From Phoronis australis (taxonomy: Eukaryota > Phoronida > Phoronidae), in contig NMRA01000155.1 of assembly GCA_002633005.1 (NCBI GenBank), positions 581,536-645,535 of the forward strand: DNA of 64,000 bases, given 5' to 3'. Position numbers and translations under genes: made by a program. A model generated the notes under the pieces. It saw only the letters and a list, made by a program, of their open reading frames with translations. It made no database searches and was not told where the DNA came from. Below, one piece after another: positions 47,801 through 59,400 of the stretch (the first letter of the stretch is position 1; the number at the start of each line of letters is the position of its first letter).

Positions 47801-49893
47801 TTCAAGTCCCAAGTTACATGGGCACATCAACTTTATACAAAGATGGACTGACCTGCCTTCATCAATCACAACGATAAGGAGGGGGACTGAGTCGCCTTTA
47901 CCGTTAATGACAAGAGGCAGGGGGATTGAGCCGCCTATACTGTTTATGACGGAGAGAGGGACTGACAAACCCACCTTCATCGTTCATGACGAAGAGAGAC
48001 TGACCCTGCGACCCACCTGCATTGTTCATGAGGAGAGGACTGACCCTCCCTTATCAATCATGACAGAAGGGAGGGAGATCAATGTGATCAGGTGCAAAAG
48101 TTATGTGATGAAGTTTATTTTACTCCAGGAACACACTGGCCCGCTCACCTGGTTGGCATCAGGTGGTTGTAATTGTATACGCGTACGAAGGCCTTCAACT
48201 TAGACCTCTTGGCTATCTTCTTCTTGCCCATGCGCTTTGTAACTTTGCGTGGATAGCGCTCAATGCCTGCCACTAGTGCATGTCCATATTGCTTGTCAGA
48301 GGTACCTTCATCATAGTTCTGCAACACAAGCAAACAGCTATAAGTATACAATACATGACTGGCATAGCGTGTCACATACATGCAAAATATCCATATTTAA
48401 CAAGTGATAGTCTAGTAATTTCCAATATTTTCAGAAAGTTAAGAAAAAAGATTTTCGATTTCTAATCAAGTTCAAATAAATAAGTAACATTGAAATCTCA
48501 GCTCATCTCGCCACAGCCAACTTCATTGTGCAGTCTGAGGAGCTGATCTTTCCCCACTGGTCCAGATTTAGTTATCAGGGCTTGGAATGACCAATGACAA
48601 AAAACGCGGAAACTTTGAAACTTTTAAGGCCCAAATCATGCCCCCGATAACCAGCCTTGAAATAATGGTCAATGTGAACCTTTCCCCAACAAAAATCGGG
48701 AGGACAAAAAAAAAGGTACCACCATCAGTAGCATGCGTCTGCGTCCTTTTAGTTCCCAACCCACACATTTTTGGCTGCAGAGCGGTAGTATTTGTCGCCG
48801 CGCTTAACAATAACACGAGACGCCATTGAAAATCCCACCACGCTGTCCCAGATGCCCCGGCAATGTTGACAATTTACGTTCCTCCGAAACATAAAGAGCA
48901 ACTTCCGATTTTCGAGGTGAACGTTGTCTGCAACGCCGCGGTAAGAAAGGAATTTGCCGTGGAAATTTTATATCAAATTCGATTTTTTTACGCGGAAATA
49001 TTATAAAAAAAAGCGGAAAGCACATTTGAAAAAAGCGGAAATCCGCGTTTCCGCGGAAAATTCCAAGCCCTGAGTTACACCTAATCCACAGCAATATTGT
49101 AAAAGATCAGGTTCTCACTGCAGAAGTTGGCATATCGAAACGTGGTAAATTCCTTTTCCTGTGTTTCTAAATCTTATCCAACTCCCTGGAATATCCACCC
49201 TCACAATACGACTAAAGATCTTGACATGATTTCCAAAATAGATGACATCCCACAATGCAACGCCAACTGCATTATTCAGATGTTCAAAAATTAACTTGAC
49301 AGCCAACAGTTTGCAAATGGATTGAACCATCATTCAGGGCCCTCATTCATCCTTCTAAGGGAAATGTGCCAGTGCCTTCTGAGAGGGAGACTACCTTGTG
49401 TTCACCGGTCTTGTGGTGGTAAAGGTACGAAGGAACATTGATAACCTGTATGCGAGACATCCTGGTATTCACCTTCCGGGTGACGTGCCTGTGTTCCGTA
49501 GGAAACGTGGGAAATGTTGTAGATGTGCTTCCGGTGAATCGTACGAGTCTCTGTTACCTACTTGCTAATGGGCAATTGCCTATTAGCCGAATGGTTAGCA
49601 CGCTTGCCTGTTTTATGGGGGTGGCTGGTTCGATTCCCGGGTCGGATAATCTCGGCTATTACTATACAGTTCGATGTTATTAGCCCAGCATGGCCAGACT
49701 CAAATGACATCACACTCTGTGACGTTGTGCTTCACACAGGGACCATGCAAAGTTATCTGTAGCGGTGTTTTGCATCATTACTGTTTACAACTTAGTGCAA
49801 CATGCAGCTCACCTTTACAATTACTGCCTTACGACCAGCAAATCGTCCACCCAAGACAAGGCAAACCTTGCCCGATTTTAAGAATTTACCCAT
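44856..49893 (-). CDS. RPL27: 60S ribosomal protein L27 (eL27)
   Basis: Coding exons, in transcription order: 49893-49813, 48318-48149, 46611-46501 and 44904-44856. Phases match and give 411 bases, 136 residues, the same length as human RPL27. The protein begins [20 protein letters not shown]. It contains [20 protein letters not shown], then [20 protein letters not shown], and ends [11 protein letters not shown]. It is a structural protein of the large cytosolic ribosomal subunit. A non-coding first exon is likely at about 50224-50256. Introns 2 and 3 are enlarged by repeats: a TIR element and a tRNA-like SINE in one, tandem repeats and a retroelement tail in the other. Nothing in the coding sequence looks damaged. 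Confidence 0.97.
46628..46770 (-). mobile_element. Retroelement 3' tail, 17 bases from an RPL27 splice acceptor
   Basis: On the minus strand this copy repeats the tail at about 2815-2950: GGGCTGTTCCAGCAAAAT, a run of G, TTTCTCCAACCCATGACCCA and the A/T end. Only TATTACTGCTGCAG and an N (46627) separate it from the acceptor of RPL27 exon 3 (46611). It is in sense orientation to RPL27. Confidence 0.75.
46790..47045. repeat. Degenerate tandem repeat in an RPL27 intron
   Basis: About four imperfect copies of a 65-75-base unit with landmarks CAGGCA, TGTAACA, AGCACT(G/A)TCAC and ATGGT. Confidence 0.55.
47850..48075. repeat. Degenerate tandem repeat, about 45-base unit, in an RPL27 intron
   Basis: About five copies containing GGGACTGA, a CC-rich block (CCTTTACC, CCTATACT, CCTTCATC, CCTGCATT) and TTCATGA(C/G). 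It ends about 75 bases from RPL27 exon 2 (coding exon at 48318-48149). Confidence 0.65.
48576..49072. mobile_element. TIR element with CAGGGCTTGGAAT ends, about 497 bases
   Basis: Starts CAGGGCTTGGAAT and ends ATTCCAAGCCCTG, exact inverted copies. The flanks are AGTTAT and AGTTAC, an imperfect 6-base duplication. The CAGGG terminus is hAT-like. The interior is rich in GCGGAAA motifs. A minus-strand open frame (48804-49094) belongs to the element and is not recognised. It lies in the intron between RPL27 coding exons 1 and 2. Confidence 0.7.
49575..49690 (+). repeat. tRNA-derived sequence (SINE head or decayed tRNA) in an RPL27 intron
   Basis: A box TAGCCGAATGGTTA at about 49584 and B box GGTTCGATTCC at 49627-49637 have tRNA-like spacing. 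The acceptor stem does not close and no clear anticodon stem forms, so a functional tRNA is unlikely. Confidence 0.55.
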
Positions 49894-50223
49894 GATGGAC
49901 CTGCAAAAGAAGACAACAATAGAGTTGCATTATTCAATGTGATTTATAAATTACATTTCATTGGGTTAATCACTCGCAATGCATAACGTCAACTACGCCA
50001 GAAAAGAGTCAATGAAAAATAGACAAACATTGATAACCCATAGGTTAGTACCCTGTACAGAAAAACATTTTATTTTAGAAATTCCTGCAAATATACGTCA
50101 GGTATATCTCCTGTGGTGTAACCTAAAATTTATATTAGTCTAAAAAGCACACTATTTTGTCCGTCTACGGGAAGAGGAGTGATGATGTTGCTGGATTTAT
50201 TACAAATTTATGTTACGCTTTAC

Positions 50224-50256
50224 CTTGTTGCCGCAATGGCCGATCGGAAAAGGAAG
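50224..50256 (-). promoter_or_regulatory. Probable RPL27 non-coding first exon with 5' TOP tract
   Basis: On the minus strand a pyrimidine stretch CTTCCTTTTCCG (50256-50245) is followed within about 20 bases by a strong donor, CAACAAG|GTAAAG (exon end 50224). A matching acceptor, TTTTGCAG, lies 7 bases before the RPL27 ATG (exon start 49900). This layout, a TOP start plus short non-coding exon 1, is standard in animal ribosomal protein genes and links translation to mTOR signalling. The exact start site is inferred. Confidence 0.6.
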
Positions 50257-50462
50257 CAACCTCGTTTTCGATTCAAAACTAGATGGCCACAGTCGATTTT
50301 CTAGTTTTATTGGTAAAGAGACATGAAAAGAATTTATATAATCTATTTCGACATATTTTAGCACAATTTTTTGATCTATGCCTTACTGTGGTGCTGAAGA
50401 TCCACTAAACAGCAAAGCACTAACTCAAAGAGGCCTGAGCTGCAGCCAGTGTTACACCGACA
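50257..50462. promoter_or_regulatory. Divergent promoter region between RPL27 and dynactin-2
   Basis: About 200 bases separate the proposed RPL27 start from the dynactin-2 ATG at 50463. No TATA box stands out in either direction. Shared regulation is inferred from position only. Confidence 0.5.
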
Positions 50463-53400
50463 ATGGCCGACCCGAAGTACGCAAGTTTACCAGGAATTGT
50501 AAGTTGGAGTGATCAAAACGTTGATAAAAGGTTCATTACTTGTATCATTACTGCATAGCTTAAATGTTAAACCATACCATACCATAATCTTGTGTATTTT
50601 CAATTGTTTGTTGCAATTATCGATAGTGAAAAAAGCATGTAGTTGCAGCCGCTCCCTTGTCGAGACTCAAGTCAAGTTAACTCCAACTACACTATAGTCA
50701 AGTGACCTAATTATCGGACGTTTTGGCACATTTTGCATTATATTTAATTGAAAATACTGTGGATTGCTGTAAATTCTTTGCTGCAATAAAGACTTACCAT
50801 TACGAAATTGTTCTATTACTATATATTTCATCGAAAGCCACATTTATGTTCTGACTGATCTTTAAAAACACAACTAGCAAACCTTAGGAAAACTAAATAT
50901 CGGACACCATGTTTCCTCATACGCCACACCGCCGAAAACTGACTAACCAAGTAATGGCCGCGGGCACCTTGTTGCCAAATTTTAACTCAAGTGTTTTGAT
51001 GCTGCTAGAACACAGCTCCGTTCGCAATAAAATTATCCATAAAATGAAATCTGATCGCAGCACCAAGTTGCTTCGATTAATCAGTGCAGACGACTAAAGC
51101 ACGTGCAAACTTACCGCAGTGTTTAGTATCTCTTTGCCTTCTTGCACATGTGCAGCCGGGGTTTGACTTGAGTTTAAAAGCAAATGAAACAGTGACATAT
51201 TGTCAGTTCAATTAGATGATTTCATTGTGGAGAAAGATTTTGTTTTCAAATTTTATAACCGATTTATGCGATCGTCCATTTTAGGCCGACTTAGGGGTCA
51301 AAACTGCACCCTCTCTCGGTGAAATCAGAACGAGGCAAAGCTATAAAAAACGAGACGGTGCTGGACATTGAATGCATTACAGCGGAACAAAAATTGATGT
51401 CATTTATTTCTGAGATTATGCCTCAAGTAAGATTTTATGAAATGTTTGATATTTAGGGTCCGTCCGATAATTAGGTACACTATGTGTAGTTGTACGCAAG
51501 TTGTCCTCTTCCGATACTGTCAAACTTCAACTTGTTAGAGACTATGTGGTTATTACTAAAAGAATGTGATATACAATGCATGGTACAAACACTCCAGCTG
51601 TTGGATGAGGTTTGTTACACACATGCCATTTGAATTTTGGGACAATAATAAGAAATTTGAATCTTCAGAATCCGTTCCTGAATCAGTGATTGTCTCTACA
51701 TTTAGACTGAGACTGTTGTGCTTGAACTTGGAAGTTTGGTTATTCTCAAGATCGCTTATACGTGAAATTGGAATAGCCTAGGCATAGGGCATTTGGCAGC
51801 TTCATTAAAATAATCACTTTCATGTAGAAAAAGGGCTCTGCTCTAAAGTAAAGCATGGCTCTGGTCGGATATACTGGGCCCTCATTTAGAGAACCAGGCA
51901 ATCACTGAATAACGGGCCCGTTATTTAGTGGATAAAACTGGTTCTCTAAGTCAGGGACTGCTATATCCAACCAGTGCCATAAAGCACAGAGATCTATATT
52001 CCACTCCAGACCAGGTTTGAACCGGTGTCCTCTGGCTGCACCTGAAGATAAAAATTTTGCCGTTTTTCAAAAAATTGTTCCCAACAGTCTAAGTGTAGGT
52101 AAAGTGGTATTATATGAAACAGAAACCTCAAGGGCATTCCAAATAAGAACTGTCATGTTCATGTGAAAGTTACATTTTTATTTATGGTAATTTACCATCA
52201 GGCCTTTATGCAGCGTACGTCCTGGGCGTCCAAATGGACGTCCATTTGGACGCCCTAGCACTAATCTGGATGCCCTGGCAAGGACGCCCAATGTATCATT
52301 TGGACGCCCACTGTCAATAGGAACCTTTCAACTTTGGACACACACATTGTAATGATTACGAGGAAGCCTGCGAAGGCTCAGTGGGGGATCTTTTTTCAAA
52401 GCAGGAAGAGATATACAATGTGTATATAAAATGTTGCTATGCTCACACTTGGTTGATAGCATTTTAAAAGTCTTGGTCTACAGTTTTTTTAGTAAAAATG
52501 CTCATTACAGTAGGCTGTTTTGTATTTTAGATGTAAAAACAGCTTGGTCTATGAATTTTTTGTAAAAAAAATTGTGTGTTTGGGGGAGATTGCTGGGGGT
52601 GGGGATTATGCGTCGGAACCATGGACACCCTGGAATATTGGGAAACCCATTTTGGACACCCTATTTTCAAAATCCTGGATAAAGGCCTGTTTACCATCAA
52701 ATATTAGAAATTCTGAATAGCCTGTTAACTTGATTTCATTTTAGTGAAATCTGTTACCCAACTGGCTGTTAGTTGACTAGAATCTTGCATTTTTGGAAGA
52801 GTGTTGTGTTTTAAAAGATGCGCCGGGGGGTCACACTGCTGCAATGTACTTGTGCCTCTTACATTTTTATGCACTAATGAGCAGTCCAGAGATATCCCTG
52901 AATCGCAATTTAACAAAATATTATAAATTCTAACCTACCTTTATTGTTTTTTAAAGTATTGTCACTCTTGTTCCCTGTAACTGATGAACCATTCATATAT
53001 TCTCCAACTTAGGAAATTACATCGCCTACTCCCATAGAAAGTTACTCATGTCAAAATTCCCAGTTCACGCACAGCAAGACCACTTTGTTGCTTAGTTCAT
53101 TCTAATGCCGCATAGTGCCGGGGAAGAAACTTTGCAAATGAAAGTTGTGTAACTACACGAGATGTGGCATACATGCATGGTTGACATGTCTAGAAGGGCG
53201 TGTACTATGCATAAGAATAAGGTAGTGGAATCGGTCGATTGCCACTGTGCCCTATTTTCTTGTAAAATTGAGTGATCCAGCTGTTAACCTTGATCTAGTC
53301 GGAAGGGTGTTCCAAGAAAGAAGAAACACTGTACTTTTGTCTGTATATTTGTTTGACGTAACGAGCACTTCTACATTAGCCCATTTCAATTTTATCAATG

Positions 53401-56400
53401 GAGGACTGATTCCGTGATGTCTTCGGGCATTGTCAACTTTGAGGTAACACAGAACTTTGTGTATGCCACGGAAATCAATAGCCTTCATCTGCTACACTAC
53501 TGTTAGGCCCTCGTTCACTTGAGCGGGTAAAGGTATCCGTGTCTCTTGAGAGAGGAATGTTTTTATTGAGAGGAAGTCCTGCAGTTAATTGTTATCATTT
53601 CCATCCTGTTGTAGGCAGTAGACCAACCAGATGTATTTGAGACAAGTGACTTACCTGAGGCTGACCAGGATAACTATGAACCGGTAAGAATTGTTTTATT
53701 TGCCTGCCACCATTTACAGAAACTAAGTTGCCCATGTGTATAAAGAGCTTCGTTGGTGATTCGAAGTCCTGACCAGAGGAGAAATACAGACTGGACATGT
53801 CCTATGGTCATTTTATTCTTAATTGCCATCTGTGCATCTCTTGTCTGCATTTTATGTTTGGTCTTTCAAATCACCTGTTTACAGAAGAGCATTGTGCAAG
53901 CTGCCTGCTTTACCTCAACCCTCTCTTGCATGGCACTTTGCCTTACATACAGGTGTGGTTAAAGCAATAAGCGTTTAAATACTTACGTTTTCTTTCCTAT
54001 TACTCTGCATGTGTTTATAGTCAACATCTGCTGTCAATTTCAAAACATTACGGCAGGCCATGAGTAGGATTCCCAGTTGAGCACACTGTTAGTTTCTTGA
54101 GTCAGGTGTCTAGCTTCTCAGTTTGATTTTAAGTGTATATTAATAAAACTTAGAAAAGGTTCCAGGTGATCAGTGCAATGGGCCCATTTGAGCGACCTAT
54201 GCATGCCAGGTACAATGAGTATCAGACCACCTGCAGTTATTTTAGATTTGAAAACTTTATTTATCCAATTGTTTAAAATTGCTTATCAGTTTCGAAATCT
54301 GGAGACTTGTTCCTCCAGGAACAATCACAAAAGTTAATTACTTAGTCCATTCATCTTGTTTGTAGGAAGAGCTGGATAGCGAGAGTGTGGAAAAGCTGCC
54401 TGTAGATGTCAGCACAGCCTATGAAAGGTTCAAGGGGAAGAGTGTAGATGCACAAGGAATTGGTAAACACTGAGGACATCCACTCACATATAATATTACA
54501 GTAGAGTACAAAGTGTTAATAGATTCTTTGTCACAATATTAATGGCATAAGTGGACATCTGAAAAAATTTGTATAGGCACATCCGAAATTCTTGAAGAAT
54601 ATTGAAGCTGAAAAGTGAATACAGATAGACGGGTGACCTATTTTCCAAAGCCTTTAAATATGAAGGCATTTTGAAGTGAAAATACAGCTGGGACTGCAGT
54701 TTGTAGGTTATCGTTTAGTGTAATGTAGTTTATGTTCTAGTGAGTAGTTTAAATTTAATCATTTCTGAAATAATTGTTTCGTAAATTGTCAGTCTGAACT
54801 GTAAAATGGTTGTTCTGATGTGTCTGTATCTAATGAATCTGTAATTAACATTGGAGATTTGTTATCACTTTGTGGGTAAAAGAGGAAGCAACTATTCTAG
54901 ATGTGCAGTCTTTTAATTTGCTTGTAGATTTCTCTGAGAGATTGCGGAAATCAAAGAAAGGTGGTTACCATGTTGCAGCTACAGAATATGAGCTGGTTTG
55001 TAAACATTTATGTAGCTTAAATTTCTCAAGTTAGTCAAGTGAAGAATTACAATGTTTATGTATCATACATAGTAACTTGAGAGGGTGACAGTTTGATGAT
55101 CAGTTACCCCTGCTGAAGAAGTAGCCAGTGAACGTCAGCAGACTTGTCGCCTTAATGGTTTGATTGTTTGAAGGATTTTGTATATAACCAAGCTGTTGTA
55201 ACATTTCTTTCTGTAACACAAAACTGTGACTGTGGCCTCCTGTTTGGTGGCCTGAATCTTGTGCATTGTGGCATTTCAATTTTTGGTATGGTTTTAAAGC
55301 TCAGTGATAGTAATGTGCATTGTGACTTTTATTCACTTTTAGGCAGTCATTTGACAGTACATGTGTATGTTAAGGCTCATGCAAAATAATGTATTTTTTC
55401 CATAGTACTTTTGTTTTGCTTAAATTTTCACCTTTTGGTGCATTCCAGTTTTGTAACGGATGAGTCAATCTTCACTCATGCTATATTAAATCCTGTTTTC
55501 GCATGATCTCTGGATTGGTTGTCTGTTATCACATGACCGCGGTTGGTTTGATTGTATTGCAGGCTGGTGCTGAGGAGCCAGAGACTGTCCAGCAGAAATA
55601 CCAACGTTTACAACACGAAGTGTCACAACTCACCTCTGAGTTACAGAAGATCCAGGTAAGAAATACAATGGAGACCCTTTAAGGTCATGTTGGAAACAAC
55701 AGGTCTGAAAGTTGTTTAATGGGGTCGCACAATATGTTGCAACAACAGTGTGAGGACGAACTTTGGGACGAACGGAACGGGTTGGGCATATTGTGTGAAA
55801 AGTGTTACTGTATTATGTAGTGTCTAGCGATGTGACTATAGAGTACGATCTTTTTAGCTACAAATTGAGGTCATTCAAAAACGAACGCACTTCTGGCTAA
55901 ACCTAATATTGTCGGATTATCTAGAACTAGCGGTTTGACTAGTAATGTTGTCGCACTAAAGTGTGGCGAAAACAATTCATGGCTCAGTGTTTTAACATTT
56001 AGATTATCTTGAGTAAAAATATCAATAACACAGTTGTTGTTATTTTTGGTATGACGTGCCTCAAAGTTTGGCAGAGTTTGACAAATTTCTGTTGAAATCT
56101 GTCCAGTTTATTTTGAAAACTACTGCATTTGTGCAGTTTCTACTATTTACCATCCTCAGGTGCCTTTCTGATCATCTGCAACTGACTGGTCACATATCAT
56201 CTGATTGTCTGCTACTGACTGGACACATGTCATCTGATTGTCTGCTACTGACTGGTGACATGTCATCTGATTGACTGCTACTGACTGGTCACATATCATC
56301 TGATTGTCTGCTACTGACTGGTCACATGTCATCTGATTGTCTGCTACTGACTGGTCACATGTCATCTGATGGTCTGCTACTGACTGGTAACATATCACTT

Positions 56401-59400
56401 CACTGCACAACTATCATCCTTAGATGCCTTTCTGATTGTCTGCTACTGATTGGTGACATGTCATCTGATTGTCTGCTACTGACTGGTGGCATGTCCTCTG
56501 ATGGTCTGCTACTGACTGGTGACATGTCACTTCACAGCACAACTATCATCCTCCGATGCCTTTCTGATTGTCTGCTACTGACTGGTCACATTTCATCTGA
56601 TTGTCTGCTACTGACTGGTCACATGTCATCTGATTGTCTGCTACTGACTGGTGACATGTCACTTCACTGCACAACTATCATCCTCAGATGCCTTTCTGAT
56701 TGTCTGCTACTGACTGGTCACGTGTCATCTGATTGTCTGCTACTGACTGGTCACATGTCATCTGATTGTCTGCTACTGACTGGTGACATGTCACTTCACT
56801 GCACAACTATCATCCTCAGATGCCTTTCTGATTGTCTGCTACTGACTGGTGACATGCCATCTGATTGTCTGCTAATGACTGGTGACATGTCTCATCACTG
56901 CGCAACTAACTTCATTCTGCATTCATTTGTCTGTTTCTTTTATCCAGGACAATGTTAAACAGGAAGGTATGCAGGACAAGTCCGGTGCAGTCACACTCTC
57001 ACAACAGGTGGAGTACTTACAACATCAACTGACTGACCTTCACCTTGACAAAGTCCTTGGCCCTGAGACAGTGAAAGATGTGTCGGATCCCCATGGTGCC
57101 ATACACAGGTGGGTTGAGATGCAAGAATTTTGCAAGTTATTGTAGGTGCGTGCTTCTTTTGTAATGCTTGACAATATCTCTTTAAGTCTTGAGCGATCTT
57201 GCATTTTTGGAAGTTTTTATTGATTTATGGAGTGCAGACCTGTCTTATTGATGAGTCTATGAGTTTTAATTTGTTTGTTTGTTATGTCTCTCGTTGTTTT
57301 GCTATATAGCTGCACACGTGAAGAAAGGATATTGTTCCGACACTACGAACGACTCGGTATCAAGCTTTCAAACAAAAAGTTCAGTCGTGTTTTCAACGAA
57401 ATGAGTCAAAGAGACTAAGGTATCTCGAGAGTGTAAGATCCATTGCAAGCATTATGTCACCATTTCAGTGTTGTGCCCTTTTATACTTCCTTTTACCTAA
57501 ATTGTCAATGAAGTATTTTCAACAACTTAACTCAAACTATAAGAAGTCATGCTCTGCTGTGAATTTTACAGTAATTTATAAGGTAGGGTTCATTAGGGTT
57601 TAATTATTGTGTAGTGCTGGCTTTGGTCAATTGAACTATAGCGCCTGAAGTATGTGGATCAATTCAGAGCTGTTCGTAAATCTGGAATATAGTCAGGCAC
57701 AACCATACAACCTTAGATATACACTTGTGAAATTCATATATATATTTGCACAGTTATCATATTCATTTGTGTCAACAGGAAAGGTTCTTGTTTTCAAGTG
57801 TTGCTCAACACTGCACTATTTTCTGTTGATTCTAGTTTCCTCAGAGCCCTCTGTTGTGTTGTTCCGGGGTTATGAAAGGACTATGAGGAAGCTGGAATAG
57901 GCAGAAGTCAGTGTTTTGTAAAAGAACACTGTCATTAAAGTTGTCATATTCAGGTGAACAATGGCTTCCTATGCACAGTTATAGTACTCAATCAAATTAC
58001 TACTTCATATGCACTGTTACAATACTCAATCAAACAACAACTCCCTGTACAATGTATATCTGTTGTGTTAAGGCGACTCCTGAGTCAGTTGGACAGGTGG
58101 CCTGAAAGAACAAGTCCCACCAAGACTACCAGTAAATCACCAGCATCGCCATCTGGTGACAAAGTGACATATGAACTGTACTACAGGCCGGAGCACGGCA
58201 AGTTCTCAAAGTCTGCCAAGGTTAGTTGTTCACAGTGAGTTATCCTTTGACCCGTATCAGGAAGCCTGGTGATGAGATACTTGGCAGGTTTTCGTGTGAT
58301 ATACATTTGGTATTGTATTGGATATCATATTGTGTAGGAGATCATATTGCATAGGATATCGTATTGTATATTGACTTATGTTTTAGGATATCATATTTTA
58401 TATGGACTTGTGTTATAGGATATCACTTTATGTATTGACTATGTATTTAATCTCATTTAAGCTTGCTGATTTGGAGCAGAGAATTGATCGCTTAGAGGCA
58501 GTGATTGGACAGAATCCAGAAAAATTGGTGAGAGTCTTGCTTTTGAATAAATAGCTTGTTAAGGTTTTGCTATTGCCTGTATTGCTGGAATTACCAAAGA
58601 GTGCCAGGGCATTAACTAAATCTGAGTGTGATTTTGTGACAATGGTGCAGTATTAGTTTTGATGGGCAAAACATTCGCATTGCACATGACTCTCCCACAC
58701 ATTTGAGCCTCTTCCCTATACTCTCCTGTGAACATTGTTGATCCTCCAACTACCATGTATAGAGAGCCTTCAGAATAAAAAATATGACACTATTCAATGA
58801 CAGCTCTGAACTTCGTCGTTTCTGTTACCCCCACAGGCACTAGTGCAACAGTTACTATAAGTCAACACTAGCATATTGTACAATCTTACATCGCAGCACT
58901 CAAACCTGCATGTAATATACTTCATTCCGTTTGGTCACTAGAGTGTGCAGTGAGTCTCGTGAGCCCAGCAGGTCCGTCGTCATGGTGATGCTCTTGTTTA
59001 CAAGTGATTAACTTGAAACACTTTACTGTCCTTTTATACTCTACATTTGAAAGATTAATTAAGGATTATCCTCTCGGTGTTATTTTGCAAATATATACCA
59101 GGCATGAAAAATGGTCTTGAATGAGTTTTTTATGCGTTGATTTTAAAAGATGGTGGATGCGCTGTTGGAACTGCCCCCTAATTCTCCTCTGTTGCCAATA
59201 GTTACACAAATTTCTAGGCCTGTTTTTCTTTCCAAATGCCGATGCCACAAGTTACAACGTTTAGCTCTAGATTAAGTTTTCAATTTTGACAAGTTTCTCT
59301 TCACACTTGCTGTTTCTCATGACATCATTGTTCATTTTGAACCATAGTGCGTACTTACAGTTAAGTCTAATTGTTTTCTTCTGCAGTCTTCCCTTGTTGC

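Noticed and set aside
47907-48203. 98-codon plus ORF in an RPL27 intron
   Set aside because: Derived from the 45-base tandem repeat and overlapping the RPL27 exon on the other strand.
48804-49094. 96-codon minus ORF
   Set aside because: Lies within the CAGGGCTTGGAAT TIR element; no transposase motif is seen.
49562-49690. Functional tRNA gene
   Set aside because: A and B boxes are present but the stems do not close and the anticodon region is not sound, so it was called SINE-like.
56326-56958. 210-codon repeat protein
   Set aside because: Produced by a 30-base satellite in an intron; no start context or splice logic, and antisense frames are open too.
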